A DNA stretch of 64,000 nt from Burkholderia multivorans ATCC BAA-247 (lineage in GTDB: Bacteria; Pseudomonadota; Gammaproteobacteria; Burkholderiales; Burkholderiaceae). Shown piece after piece: positions 1 through 9,343 of this stretch. The DNA is taken from positions 1 through 64,000 of the forward strand of contig NZ_CP009830.1 in NCBI RefSeq assembly GCF_000959525.1, written 5' to 3'. Made by a program: the position numbers and the translations under genes. Numbering within the stretch: position 1 is the stretch's first letter; every line of letters starts with the position of its first letter. Under the pieces are notes generated by a model. The model was not told where the DNA came from and did no database searches. It saw nothing but the letters and a program-made list of their open reading frames with translations.

Positions 1-854
1 ACACCACGCGCCCCGCCGATCGCTGGCGCGCGAAAAAGCATCTGTTCGCGGCGCTGCGCGCGTGGCCGTTCCTCGGCAAGGGGCTGCAGATGATGCGCGC
101 GCTGCGCGACGCGAACGTGCCGATCCACGAAGGCGCCGACGATCTCGCGATCGCGAGCCGCGCGGGCGACGACGGCCAGCCTCGCGCCGCCGCCCTGGCG
201 TTTACGGCGCAGGGCCGCGCGCACCGCATCGAGGCGGACGTGATCCTGCTGCATCAAGGCGTCGTTCCGAACACGCAGTTCACGCATGCCCTGCGCGCCG
301 CGCACCGCTGGGACGACGCGCAGCTCTGCTTTACGCCGCAGGTCGACGCCTGGGGCGAACTCGACGTGCCGGGCATCTTCGTCGCCGGCGACGGCGCCGG
401 AATCGGCGGCGCACAGGCCGCGGCGCAACAGGGCACGCTCGCCGCCCTCGCAGTCGCCGCGCAGCTCGGTGCGCTCGACGAGGCGGCGCGCGATCGCGAA
501 GCGGCGGCGCATCGCGACGCGCTTTCCCGCGCGCTGCGGATCCGGCCGTTCCTCGACAGCCTGTACCGGCCGCGCGACGCGAACCGCATTCCCGCCGACG
601 ACACGATCGTCTGCCGCTGCGAGGAAGTGACGGCCGGCGAGCTGCGCGGCTTCGTCGCGCTCGGCTGCGTCGGCCCGAACCAGGCGAAATCGTTCGGCCG
701 TTGCGGAATGGGGCCGTGCCAGGGACGCCTGTGCGGGCTGACCGTCACCGAAGTGATCGCCGATGCGCGCCGCGTCGCGCCCGACACGGTCGGCTACTAC
801 CGGATCCGGCCGCCGATCAAGCCGATCACGCTCGGCGAGCTGGCCGGTGAGTGA
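1..854 (+). CDS. FAD/NAD(P)-binding oxidoreductase with C-terminal BFD-like [2Fe-2S] domain (5' truncated by window)
   Basis: Open from the window edge in frame 3; the N-terminal FAD Rossmann motif is outside the window. What remains is the second half of a pyridine nucleotide-disulfide oxidoreductase fold (VPGIFVAGDGAGIGG is the second FAD contact) and a C-terminal BFD-type [2Fe-2S] domain with CRC and, about 33 residues later, CGMGPC. This architecture is that of the alpha/A subunit of opine oxidases, HcnB and bacterial hydroxyproline/octopine dehydrogenases. The downstream DAO-family gene begins 1 nt after this stop codon, so the two probably form one heteromeric amine dehydrogenase that passes electrons to the respiratory chain. 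The substrate cannot be named. Confidence 0.85.
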   Translation, partial: TTRPADRWRAKKHLFAALRAWPFLGKGLQMMRALRDANVPIHEGADDLAIASRAGDDGQPRAAALAFTAQGRAHRIEADVILLHQGVVPNTQFTHALRAAHRWDDAQLCFTPQVDAWGELDVPGIFVAGDGAGIGGAQAAAQQGTLAALAVAAQLGALDEAARDREAAAHRDALSRALRIRPFLDSLYRPRDANRIPADDTIVCRCEEVTAGELRGFVALGCVGPNQAKSFGRCGMGPCQGRLCGLTVTEVIADARRVAPDTVGYYRIRPPIKPITLGELAGE

Positions 855-855
855 C

Positions 856-2016
856 ATGGCCGGCACACACGAGGCGATACGCGACGAAGCCGATGCGATC
901 GTGATCGGCGGCGGCCTGCACGGCACGAGCAGCGCGTGGCAGCTCGCGCGGCGCGGCGCGCGCGTGATCGTGCTCGAGGCCGACTACGTCGCGCGCCATG
1001 CGTCGGGCGTCAACGCCGGCGGCGTGCGTACGCTCGGCCGGCCGCTCAAGGAGATTCCGCTTGCGCTGCTGTCGCGCGAGCTGTGGCACACGCTGCCCGA
1101 TCTGATCGGCGATACGGGCGGGTTCGTGCCGTCCGGCCAGCTGAAGATCGCCGAAACCGAGGCGGAGCTCGACGAATGCCGTGCGCGCGTCGCGCTGCTC
1201 GAAGCGCACGGCTACACGCACGAAACGCTGATCGACCGCGCGCGCGTGCGCGAACTCGAGCCCGCGCTCGCGCCGCACGTGACGGGCGGCATCTGGGTCG
1301 AGCGCGACGGCTACGCGCTGCCGTTTCGCACGACCGCCGCGTTCCGGATCGCCGCGCAGCGACACGGCGCGCGCTTTCATGAACGCACGCCGGTCACGCA
1401 TCTCGAGCGGCGCGGCACGCGCTGGATCGCGCAGTCGCCGCGCGGCGCGTTCGCGGCCCGCAAACTGCTGATCGCGGCCGGTGCGTGGTCGGGCGAATTC
1501 GCGCGCGCGGCCGGCGAACCGGTGCCGCTGCATGCGGAAGGACTGATGCTGATGGTCACGCAGCGCGTCGCGCCGTTTTGCCGCGCGACGCTCGGCGCGA
1601 CCGGGCGGCCGCTGTCGTTCAAGCAGTTCGACAACGGCACGGTCGTGATCGGCGGCAAGCTGATCGGCCATGCGGATCTGCAGGCGCGGCACGGCGAAGT
1701 CGACTTCATGCGGCTCGCGCGCAGCGCGCGCACCGTCGTCGATCTGTTTCCGCATCTGCGCGATCTCGGCATCAACCGCGCGTGGGCCGGTGTCGAGGCA
1801 TTCACCGACGATGCGCTGCCGGTGATCTCCGCGAGCCGCACGGCCGACGATCTCTACTACTCGTTCGGCTATTGCGGCAGCGGCTTCCAGCTCGGCCCCG
1901 GCTGCGGGCAGGTCGTCGCCGAACTGATGCTCGACGGCACGCCGTCCGTGGCGCTCGACGCATTCGCGATCGATCGCTTCGCGCACGTACGTGGCGCGGC
2001 GCCTGCGACTCACTGA
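856..2016 (+). CDS. FAD-dependent oxidoreductase, DAO family (amine/D-amino acid dehydrogenase catalytic subunit)
   Basis: 386 aa. The ATG at 856 was chosen because it follows the upstream TGA (852-854) by one base and sits 12 codons before the dinucleotide-binding motif (residues 15-23, IVIGGGLHG). The DAO fold is complete, with a C-terminal FAD-contact block (YYSFGYCGSGFQLGPGCG). The family oxidises the C-N bond of an amino or imino acid with FAD. Pairing with the BFD-containing subunit upstream and a RidA downstream fits an opine oxidase or hydroxyproline dehydrogenase beta subunit that releases a reactive imine. The substrate is inference only. Confidence 0.85.
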   Translation: MAGTHEAIRDEADAIVIGGGLHGTSSAWQLARRGARVIVLEADYVARHASGVNAGGVRTLGRPLKEIPLALLSRELWHTLPDLIGDTGGFVPSGQLKIAETEAELDECRARVALLEAHGYTHETLIDRARVRELEPALAPHVTGGIWVERDGYALPFRTTAAFRIAAQRHGARFHERTPVTHLERRGTRWIAQSPRGAFAARKLLIAAGAWSGEFARAAGEPVPLHAEGLMLMVTQRVAPFCRATLGATGRPLSFKQFDNGTVVIGGKLIGHADLQARHGEVDFMRLARSARTVVDLFPHLRDLGINRAWAGVEAFTDDALPVISASRTADDLYYSFGYCGSGFQLGPGCGQVVAELMLDGTPSVALDAFAIDRFAHVRGAAPATH

Positions 2017-2057
2017 ATCTTTCCACCTGCCGTCATGGCGAAGGAGCGTTTGTCATC

Positions 2058-2414
2058 ATGTCCGAAATCGTTCGCATCGAAACCAATGCGCGCATGAGCC
2101 GCGTCGTCAAGGCCGCCGGCCTCGTCTTCATCGGCGGCCAGACGTCCGCCGATCCGTCGCCCGACGTCAAGGTGCAGACCGCGAAGGTCCTCGAGAAGAT
2201 CGACGGCTTTCTCGAACAGGCCGGCATCGACAAGACGCGGCTCGTGTCCGCGCAGGTCTGGCTCGCCGACATCGCGCGCGATTTCGCCGGCATGAACGAG
2301 GTGTGGGACGCGTGGGTGCCGGCAGGTCATGCACCGGCACGCGCGACCGTCGAGGCAAAGCTCGCGGCGCCGCATCTGCTGGTCGAGATCGCGGTCGTCG
2401 CCGCGCAAGGTTGA
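2058..2414 (+). CDS. RidA family (YjgF/YER057c) enamine/imine deaminase
   Basis: 118 aa, the usual size. An AAGGAG stands 11 bases ahead of the ATG at 2058. The family signature and catalytic Arg are in HAPARATVEA (Arg95), with Glu110 in the last strand (LLVEIAVVAA). RidA proteins are cytosolic trimers that hydrolyse enamine/imine intermediates to keto acids and ammonia. It lies 41 nt after the flavoprotein gene on the same strand, so the likely job is to clear the imine made by that enzyme. It is probably a paralogue specific to this operon rather than housekeeping RidA. Confidence 0.88.
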   Translation: MSEIVRIETNARMSRVVKAAGLVFIGGQTSADPSPDVKVQTAKVLEKIDGFLEQAGIDKTRLVSAQVWLADIARDFAGMNEVWDAWVPAGHAPARATVEAKLAAPHLLVEIAVVAAQG

Positions 2415-2476
2415 GCGCTGCGTTCGACGGCATGGCGCGTGCAGCAGCACGCGTGTGCGCCTTAAGGTAGCGAGCG

Positions 2477-3646
2477 CTAGCGATCGCCGCCGAGCGACGC
2501 CAGTATCCGGTACGCGATCTCGACGCGGACTTCGTTCGGCACGCGGCGATTGGCGAGCATCACGAAACCGATCCGCTTCGCCGGCACGAACGCGACATAC
2601 GTGCTGAAACCGTTGGTCGATCCGGTCTTGTTGATCCAGACGTTGCGCTGCGGCGCGAGCGGCGGCGTCAGTGCAACGGCCGGCACCGCGTCCGACAGCA
2701 TCTTCGACGCGTTGCCTTCGAGCAGCGTCGACAGCGCGACCGGATACGGATACTGCTCCCAGATCAGGTCCTGCGTGAGCGGACCGGCCCGGAAGTAGCC
2801 GGTGTGCGTCCGCTCGATCGCGCGCCGCAGCCGCGGCGCAATGTCGATCGCGCCCATGTTCGCCTGCACGAAGCGCAGCAGATCGGCGGCCGTCGTGCGC
2901 ACGCCGTACGCCGGCTGCCACAGCCCGCCCGGCTTCATCCGGATCGGCGTGCCGTCGGCCGTATAGCCCTGCGCGTAGTCGGCGCGGCGCGCGGCCGGCA
3001 CGTCGATATACGTGTGCGTCATGCCGAGCGCCGGAAACAGCCGTCGCTCCATCAGCTCGGCGAAGTCGCGCTTCATCGCCTTCGCGGTGATCCAGCCGAG
3101 CGTGCCGATGCCGACGTTCGAATACACGCGCTGCGTGCCCGGCACCGATACCGGACGCCATGCGTCGAAATAGCCGATCAGCGTCGCGTCGTCGTGAATT
3201 GCGTCCGGCACCTGCTGCGGCAGGCCGCCGGCCGTATGCGTGCCGAGTTCGAGCAGCGTCAGCGCGCCGGCCGGCTTGCCGTTCAGCGCCGGCACGTAGC
3301 GCGCGACGGGATCGGACAGCGACAGCTCGCCGCCCTCCTGCGCATCGGCCGCCAGCGTCGCAGTCAGCGTCTTGCTGACCGAGCCGATCTCGAACAGCGT
3401 GTCGGCCGTCACCGGCTTGCCGGTGTCCTTCGCCATCACGCCGTAGTCGAACACGTAGCGCTTGCCGTCGACGATCACGCCGATCGCAACGCCGGGAATC
3501 GCGTACTGCTTCATTGCGGGCGCGACCTGCTGCGTGACGATCTGGCGGACGCGCGCCTGCGTGAGTTCGGCCGCGCGACCGGTCGTGGCAATTGCGGCGG
3601 TCGCGACGAGCAGCGTTGCGACGACGCGCGTGACGGTAATTCGCAT
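2477..3646 (-). CDS. ampC: class C beta-lactamase (AmpC family)
   Basis: 389 aa with a signal peptide to about residue 25 (cleavage near GRA-AEL). All three serine beta-lactamase signatures are present: Ser89-Val-Ser-Lys92 with the nucleophile Ser89, Tyr175-Ser-Asn177, and Lys340-Thr-Gly342. AmpC-specific blocks (GYTADGTPIRMKPG, WEQYPYP) argue against the related esterases and DD-peptidases. It should be exported to the periplasm and hydrolyse cephalosporins and penicillins. No ampR-like LysR gene is next to it, so induction may be absent or act in trans. The ATG at 3646 was preferred over upstream starts because it begins the signal peptide. Confidence 0.9.
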   Translation of the reverse strand: MRITVTRVVATLLVATAAIATTGRAAELTQARVRQIVTQQVAPAMKQYAIPGVAIGVIVDGKRYVFDYGVMAKDTGKPVTADTLFEIGSVSKTLTATLAADAQEGGELSLSDPVARYVPALNGKPAGALTLLELGTHTAGGLPQQVPDAIHDDATLIGYFDAWRPVSVPGTQRVYSNVGIGTLGWITAKAMKRDFAELMERRLFPALGMTHTYIDVPAARRADYAQGYTADGTPIRMKPGGLWQPAYGVRTTAADLLRFVQANMGAIDIAPRLRRAIERTHTGYFRAGPLTQDLIWEQYPYPVALSTLLEGNASKMLSDAVPAVALTPPLAPQRNVWINKTGSTNGFSTYVAFVPAKRIGFVMLANRRVPNEVRVEIAYRILASLGGDR

Positions 3647-3887
3647 GGGTTCGGATTCCTGTCGGACGGTGGAACGGACGGCTTCGGCGCACGCAGCCGC
3701 GCGCGGCAACGGCAACGGCGACGGACAGGCGACGCGACGTGGCGCGCCGGCCGGCTGCCGATGCAGGACTATCCGCTGCCGGCCGCGTGCCGACAATCGA
3801 CGATATGTTGCGCGAGCAGAAAGAAAAACTAATGGACGGGCAACGCGCGAACGCGCCCGCGTGCGCGCTGCGTCGCGCGGCGGCCTG

Positions 3888-4331
3888 TCACGCCTGCGTC
3901 GACACGAGCGCGCCGGCCGACGATGCGCCCGACTGCTGCAGCACCTGCGCAAGTTGCCCGATCGCCGCGGACAGCGCGGCCGACACCGCGCTCGCTTCCG
4001 CGCTCAGCGCCTGCTGTTCGACCGCTGTGGCCGGGTCGGTCTTCGCGCGTTGCGCGGCGCGCGCGATCTGCTGCTGCAGCTGCGCGAGCTGCTTCTGCAA
4101 ACGCTCGATCAGCTGCTTCAGTTGCTTGAGGGCCGGGTTGTCGGCATCGCTGCCGGCCGCGCCGAGCGTCGGTCCCGTCGGCGTTGCGCCGGTGGACGTC
4201 GTGTCGCTCGACGCGCCGGCCGCCGACGCAGCACCGGCGGGCGCGGTCGATGAAGTAGGCAAGGCCGCGTCCGCGGAGCCGCCGGCGGCGGGCAACGCAG
4301 ACGCATGGGTCGCGGAAAGATCGATCTGCAT
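3888..4331 (-). CDS. FlxA-like coiled-coil protein, function unknown
   Basis: 147 aa from the ATG at 4331 (MQIDLSATH). The first 65 residues are Ala/Gly/Thr/Ser-rich and low in complexity. Residues about 68-100 form a Leu/Gln heptad coiled coil (LKQLKQLIERLQKQLAQLQQQ), followed by an Ala/Ser/Gln-rich helix. Composition and layout resemble the FlxA family, whose function is poorly defined. No signal peptide or membrane segment is visible. It stands alone between ampC and a small membrane protein gene. An upstream in-frame ATG at 4403 is possible but adds a non-conserved-looking extension. Confidence 0.6.
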   Translation of the reverse strand: MQIDLSATHASALPAAGGSADAALPTSSTAPAGAASAAGASSDTTSTGATPTGPTLGAAGSDADNPALKQLKQLIERLQKQLAQLQQQIARAAQRAKTDPATAVEQQALSAEASAVSAALSAAIGQLAQVLQQSGASSAGALVSTQA

Positions 4332-4686
4332 CGTGTCGGTCCGGAATGAATGAACGCGTCGTATCGGTTGATCGGTGCGTGGCTTACAACCGGTTGACGG
4401 CATTCGTCACACGAAACTTGAGGGTCCGGCCGCGGCAGACGGGCCACGCGAATGCCGCATCGAAGGGCCGGATGACCACCGCGACGACGCTGGTAAAATC
4501 GCGCTTTTCGCCGGCCGCCCGCACGCCGCACGCCGATCGTGCCGCGCAACGCGCGCCGTCACCGCGGCCGCACCGGTCGCCCGTTGTTCATCCCCGCGTC
4601 ATCCGCCGATTCGAGCAACGCACCAGGCCGCAGGTCCGGCGCCGGCGATCGCCCATTCAACCGATTCTCGATTCGAGGAACCCACG
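4332..4686. other. 355-nt intergenic stretch
   Basis: Separates the divergent FlxA-like gene and the 44-aa membrane protein gene. The only signal I can point to is a TAAAAT hexamer at 4494-4499 in the context TGGTAAAATCGCGC, a common beta-proteobacterial -10 shape, but no good -35 lies 17 nt upstream. I see no gene, repeat or terminator here. Confidence 0.4.
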
Positions 4687-4821
4687 ATGGCCCGCATCGG
4701 CGCCTTCTGCATCACGACGTGGCTTGCGGCCGCGATTCTGTATTTCGGCCAGCATTCGGTCGCGATGATCGCGCTCAGCGGGGTCGTCGTGTTCGGCGGC
4801 TTCGATCTGCTGCGTCCGTGA
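4687..4821 (+). CDS. small hydrophobic membrane protein
   Basis: 44 aa, MARIGAFCITTWLA through GGFDLLRP. The ATG at 4687 is preceded by GAGGA about 8 nt upstream. Residues about 5-40 form one long or two short hydrophobic helices, broken by GQHS. No family is recognised. Start context, ribosome binding site and hydrophobic pattern support a real small gene, but there is no functional evidence. Confidence 0.5.
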   Translation: MARIGAFCITTWLAAAILYFGQHSVAMIALSGVVVFGGFDLLRP

Positions 4822-4890
4822 TCGGCATGGCTGGCGCGTGCCGCGCGCACATCGGCGCCTGCGCGCCGCGTCGCGCGACAGGCGCATGCG

Positions 4891-6078
4891 TCAGCGCGGC
4901 AGCGTCCTCAGCGACGACGGCCCGCCCGACAGCGCGATCCGCCGGCCCGTATCGCGCAGCTTGCCGCCCTCGACCGCATAAAGCGCGAGCTGCCGCTCGA
5001 CGTTGAACTGCACGATCACGTGCCGGCTGTCCGCGGTGAACACGATGCCCTGCGACGCCTCGCCGCCCGGCACTTCGCTCGTCTGCACCGCATGGCCGTC
5101 GCGGATTTCGAACAGCAGCACCTTGCCGCGCTTGTGCCGGCCCGGATTGTCGGCCGTCAGGTTCGACCCGTCCATCGCCTGCACGGCGATCCATTTGCCG
5201 TCCGGCGAAATCGCGACGCCTTCGGGCAGCGACGGGACGGTCAGATACTGGACGGTGCGAAACGGCACGCGCGACACGTCGATCAGCGCGATCGTGTCCG
5301 CATCGCCGGCCAGCGTACCCGTATAGCCGGGCAGCCCCGCGAGCCCGACGTTGCTGACGACGGCCCAGCGGCCGTCGCTCGACACGTCGATCGTGTACGG
5401 CGCGACGCCCGTGCTCAAACGTGCCCCGCTGTCGGTCACCTTGCCGTCGTCGACGTTCAGCACCGCGATGCCCTGCTCGTCGCGCAGCGACACGAGCGCA
5501 TGCTTGCCGTCGTGCGTGAAGCTGATGCCGGCCAGCCGCTTTTTGCCGATCTTCAGATTGCCGTCGAGCGTGACCTGCGTGCCGTCGATGCGCAGGATCG
5601 ATACGCTGCCGTCGACGTTCGCGACGAGCGCGAGCCGGCCCGAGCGATCGATCGCGATTCCTTGCGGATGGGTGCCGAGATCGATCCGCGCGATGCTCGG
5701 CGGCGACGCGCCGAGATTCACGACCTGCACGAACGTGTCGTACACGAGCTGCTTCGCGGCCGTGTCGTAGCGCGTCGGCGCGCCGACGAGCGCGAGCTTC
5801 GCGTCGGGCGCGATCGCGACGGCCTGCGGCGGCCCCTGAATGCCGTTCTCGACGTCGACGGTCTGCGCGACCTTCGGCGGAAACGTGCTTGCGTCGAGCA
5901 GCGTCAGCGTGTCGGCGGGCGGCGACGGCAGATACGTGTCGCGGCCTTCGACGCGCTGATACTTGCCGTCGTTGCCGGACACGATCCAGTCGGCGGCATG
6001 CACGGCGGCGGTAGCGGAGGCCAGCGCGAGCGCGACGAGCGCGCGCGTGCGGCGCAGGCGGAAGGAATGCGTAGGCAT
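4891..6078 (-). CDS. secreted YVTN-type beta-propeller (lactonase-fold) protein
   Basis: 395 aa with a signal peptide (residues 1-26, ending AAVHA-ADWIV). The body contains repeated blade motifs of the type D-G-x-x-A-(L/V)-V-x-(L/N) (for example DAKLALVG, SGRLALVANVDGSVS, DGKHALVSLRDEQG, DGRWAVVSNVGLAG, DGKWIAVQAMDGS), as in seven-bladed YVTN/6-phosphogluconolactonase-like propellers. It should be periplasmic or extracellular. No catalytic site can be assigned, and such proteins often have binding or unknown roles. It is monocistronic by spacing. Confidence 0.75.
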   Translation of the reverse strand: MPTHSFRLRRTRALVALALASATAAVHAADWIVSGNDGKYQRVEGRDTYLPSPPADTLTLLDASTFPPKVAQTVDVENGIQGPPQAVAIAPDAKLALVGAPTRYDTAAKQLVYDTFVQVVNLGASPPSIARIDLGTHPQGIAIDRSGRLALVANVDGSVSILRIDGTQVTLDGNLKIGKKRLAGISFTHDGKHALVSLRDEQGIAVLNVDDGKVTDSGARLSTGVAPYTIDVSSDGRWAVVSNVGLAGLPGYTGTLAGDADTIALIDVSRVPFRTVQYLTVPSLPEGVAISPDGKWIAVQAMDGSNLTADNPGRHKRGKVLLFEIRDGHAVQTSEVPGGEASQGIVFTADSRHVIVQFNVERQLALYAVEGGKLRDTGRRIALSGGPSSLRTLPR

Positions 6079-6210
6079 GAGCGGTCGGTTCTCCGGGTCG
6101 GTGCGGATGCAGGAAACGCGCGACCCGGCGCCATCGCGGGTCGCGCCTTCGCATGATGCACGAAACGAGGCAATGCCGGCGTTCGGCACGTCACCGCGCA
6201 CGCATGCCGC

Positions 6211-7701
6211 TTACGCCGCGGGCGCCCATCGATCGATCGCGTCGAGCGGATAGACGGGACGGGCGAGCCGCGCGTAGCGGAACAACGCGTAGTCGGAGCT
6301 CGTCACGCCGCGGCTGTCGCATTCGACGAGCGCGGCGGCGATCGGCACGAACACCGGCCGGCAATACATCCGCGACTTCAGCAGCAGGAATCGCGCGCGA
6401 CGCGGGTCGATCCCGACGCTCTCGAATACGCCGAGATCCCACGGCTCCTGCGTGCGCTCCGAGATCACGAGCGTGGCCGCGCCGATGTCGAACACGGCCG
6501 TGCGGCCCATGTACGCGCGCTGGCCCGTATACGTCGGCCCCGCGATCACGTATTCGCCGTCGGTCAGCGCGCGCACGATGCCGGTCGCGACGAACGGCTC
6601 GCGCTGCACGCCGCCGTGCGACGGCCGCTTGTTGCCGACCGGCACGGTGACCGTCGCGCCGACACCGGCGGCGATCAGCTGCGCGACGGCGTCCGGGTCG
6701 CACAGCGGGCCGCTGACGATGCCGTCGAGCCGCTGCGCGAGCGCTTCCTCGAGCACGTCCATCGTGTCGCACGGGCCGCCCGACATGCAGTTGTCGCCGT
6801 GATCGAGCATCAGCACCGGCCGCTGCGCACCGCGCGCGAGCGCCGCCGCCTGCGCGACCGATTCCGCGAGCGGCGCGCTGCGATACACGAATGCGTCGCG
6901 CGCCTCCCAGATCTGGCGCGCGATGCGTGCCGCCACTGCGTCGGCCGCGGCGCGGTCGCCGTCGCCGACCACGACGACGCTGATACACGGCGCAGGAATA
7001 TCGGCGAGCGAGAAGCCGGGCAGCACCGACACGGCGAGCATCCCGTCCGCTTCCGCCGCGCGCGCGGCCTCCACCGCACGCCGCATCGCGCCTTCGGCGC
7101 TCGCGCTGCACAGCGTCGAGGTCATCAGCGGCGGCTGGCGCCACGCGAGCACCGGCCGCGCGCGGCCGTGCAGCCGGTCGAACAGCAGGCGCGCTGCATG
7201 CTCGCCCGTCTCGTACATGTCGACGTGCGGATAGGTCTTGAAGCTGACGATCACGTCCGCATGATCGATCATCTTCTGCGTGACGTTCGCATGCAGATCG
7301 AGCGCGACCGCGATCGGCGCGCCGGGCAGCACCGCGCGCACGCGTTCGAGCAGATCGCCCTCGCCGTCCGCGCTCTGCTCGGCGACCATCGCGCCGTGCA
7401 GATCGAGCATCACCGCGTCGCAGCCGGGCGCGGCCGCGACGATCGCCTCGCAGATCGCCGCATACGCGTCGGCCGAGACGGGGCCGCTCGGATTCGCGGC
7501 GGCCGACACCGGCGTGACGACGTCGGCGCGCTCGCGCGCGGCGGCGTCGAGAAACGCAGCCATCGCGGTGCGCATGCCGCGGTTCGCGCGCGCCGCGTCG
7601 TCGCCCCAGTCGGGGCCGTCGCGGCCGAAGGCCGCAAGCGGCGTCGGCACCGGCGAAAACGTGTTCGTCTCGTGATTCATCCGTGCGATCAGGATCTTCA
7701 T
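6211..7701 (-). CDS. M81 family metallopeptidase-like hydrolase (MlrC/microcystinase C type)
   Basis: 496 aa from the ATG at 7701. It starts with the family signature KILIARMNHETNTFSP, followed by the N-terminal M81 domain (metal-site-like MLDLHGAM at residues 98-105 and ALDLHANV at 133-140) and the MlrC C-terminal domain beginning near LDHGDNCMSGGPCDT. MlrC cleaves linearised microcystin fragments, but most homologues sit in amine or amino acid catabolic operons and have no known substrate. Here it is the last gene after a permease, aminotransferase and aldehyde dehydrogenase, suggesting hydrolysis of an amide or peptide-like compound in that pathway. No signal peptide, so cytosolic. Confidence 0.85.
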   Translation of the reverse strand: MKILIARMNHETNTFSPVPTPLAAFGRDGPDWGDDAARANRGMRTAMAAFLDAAARERADVVTPVSAAANPSGPVSADAYAAICEAIVAAAPGCDAVMLDLHGAMVAEQSADGEGDLLERVRAVLPGAPIAVALDLHANVTQKMIDHADVIVSFKTYPHVDMYETGEHAARLLFDRLHGRARPVLAWRQPPLMTSTLCSASAEGAMRRAVEAARAAEADGMLAVSVLPGFSLADIPAPCISVVVVGDGDRAAADAVAARIARQIWEARDAFVYRSAPLAESVAQAAALARGAQRPVLMLDHGDNCMSGGPCDTMDVLEEALAQRLDGIVSGPLCDPDAVAQLIAAGVGATVTVPVGNKRPSHGGVQREPFVATGIVRALTDGEYVIAGPTYTGQRAYMGRTAVFDIGAATLVISERTQEPWDLGVFESVGIDPRRARFLLLKSRMYCRPVFVPIAAALVECDSRGVTSSDYALFRYARLARPVYPLDAIDRWAPAA

Positions 7702-7879
7702 CGTGTCGCGTCCTCGTTGTCGCGTGCGGCCGGTCCGCGCGCGATCGTCGGTTTCGTTGCGCGGCGACCGGCCGCGCGCGGCATCGTCATGGCCGTCCGC
7801 ATCGACCGAACGGCGCGCGGCGATCGCGCACGGCGACGCCGCGACGATGCGCGTCGGCGTGCGCGGATCGACATGGCGC

Positions 7880-9304
7880 TCAAGCGTAGCCGGTCGTGCC
7901 CTTCGTTTCCAGATACTCGGCGAGGCCAAATTCCGCATACTCGCGCCCGTTGCCCGATCGCTTGTACCCGCCGAACGGCGCGGCCGGATTCCACGGCGGA
8001 TAGTTGATGTGCACGTTGCCGACGCGCAATCGCGCGGCCACGCGCCGCGCGCGTTCGAGATCCTTCGACTGCACGTAGGCGGCGAGCCCGTACACCGAAT
8101 CGTTCGCGAGCGCGATCGCCTCGTCCTCGGTCCGGTACGTGATGATCGACAGCACGGGCCCGAAGATTTCCTCGCGCGCGATCGTCATGTCGGGCGTCAC
8201 GTTCGAGAATACCGTCGGCCGCACGTAGAACCCGTCGCCGAGCCCCTCCGGCCGACCGGGGCCGCCCGCGATCAGCGTCGCGCCTTCGTCGATGCCGAGC
8301 CGGATGAACTGCTGGATCCGCTCGAACTGCGTGCGGCTCACGACCGGCCCGATCGTCGTCTCGGGCGAGCGTGGATCGCCGACGATCGTGCGCCGCGCCT
8401 CGTCGCGCGCGGCCGCTTCGGCGTCGGCCAGCCGATCGACGTGCACCAGCATCCGCGTCGGCGCGTTGCACGACTGGCCGCTGTTGCTGAAGCAGCTGCG
8501 CACGCCGCGCGCGACCGCGTCGGCAATGTCCGCATCGGGCAGGATCAGGTTCGGACTCTTGCTGCCGAGCTCCTGATGCACGCGCTTGACGGTATCGGCC
8601 GCGGCCTTCGCGACCTCGATGCCTGCGCGCGTCGAGCCCGTGAACGACACCATGTCGACGTCCGGATGCCGCGCAAGCGCATCGCCGACGACGTGTCCGT
8701 AGCCGTGCACGAGATTGAACACGCCGGGCGGCACGCCCGCTTCGTCGAGGATCTCCGCGAACAGGATCGCGCTGAACGGCGCGATCTCGCTCGGCTTCAG
8801 CACCATCGTGCAGCCGGCCGCAAGCGCAGCTGCCACCTTGCAGACGATCTGGTTGATCGGCCAGTTCCACGGCGTGATCAGCGCGCAGACGCCGATCGGT
8901 TCGTGCGAGACGAGCAGCGAATCGGTCTGCGTAGCGAAGCGGAACGATTGCAGCGCGCGGATCGTCTGCTCGAGGTGCGCGGTGCCGACCGCGGCCTGCA
9001 TCGCACGCGCGAACGCGATCGGGGCGCCCATTTCCTGACTGATCGTCTGCGCGACTTCGTCGTAGCGGCGCCGGTAAATGTCGAGCACGCGCGACAGCAA
9101 CGCAACGCGCGCGTCGACCGGCCAGCGCGCATACGCATCGAACGCCTGCTTCGCGGCGGCGACCGCGCGATCGACCTCGGCCGTGCCGCCGATGCCGAGC
9201 CGCGCATACGGCCTCGCCGTGGCCGGATCGATCACGTCGATCGATCGCTCGTCCGCCGGGTCGAGCCATTGTCCGGCGATGTAGGTTTGTCGGGACGTAC
9301 GCAT
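7880..9304 (-). CDS. aldehyde dehydrogenase family protein
   Basis: 474 aa, full length for the family. Visible residues are the oxyanion-hole motif PWNWP, general base Glu245 (HQELGSKSP) and nucleophile Cys279 (NSGQSCNAPT). It oxidises an aldehyde to an acid with NAD(P)+. It lies 39 nt downstream of the class III aminotransferase gene in the same operon, so the likely substrate is the aldehyde made by transamination of an omega-amino compound brought in by the neighbouring permease. Substrate chain length cannot be read from sequence. Confidence 0.88.
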   Translation of the reverse strand: MRTSRQTYIAGQWLDPADERSIDVIDPATARPYARLGIGGTAEVDRAVAAAKQAFDAYARWPVDARVALLSRVLDIYRRRYDEVAQTISQEMGAPIAFARAMQAAVGTAHLEQTIRALQSFRFATQTDSLLVSHEPIGVCALITPWNWPINQIVCKVAAALAAGCTMVLKPSEIAPFSAILFAEILDEAGVPPGVFNLVHGYGHVVGDALARHPDVDMVSFTGSTRAGIEVAKAAADTVKRVHQELGSKSPNLILPDADIADAVARGVRSCFSNSGQSCNAPTRMLVHVDRLADAEAAARDEARRTIVGDPRSPETTIGPVVSRTQFERIQQFIRLGIDEGATLIAGGPGRPEGLGDGFYVRPTVFSNVTPDMTIAREEIFGPVLSIITYRTEDEAIALANDSVYGLAAYVQSKDLERARRVAARLRVGNVHINYPPWNPAAPFGGYKRSGNGREYAEFGLAEYLETKGTTGYA

Positions 9305-9343
9305 CGAATGCTCCTGTGGGTTTGGTGCGTGCGGCTCGTGCGC

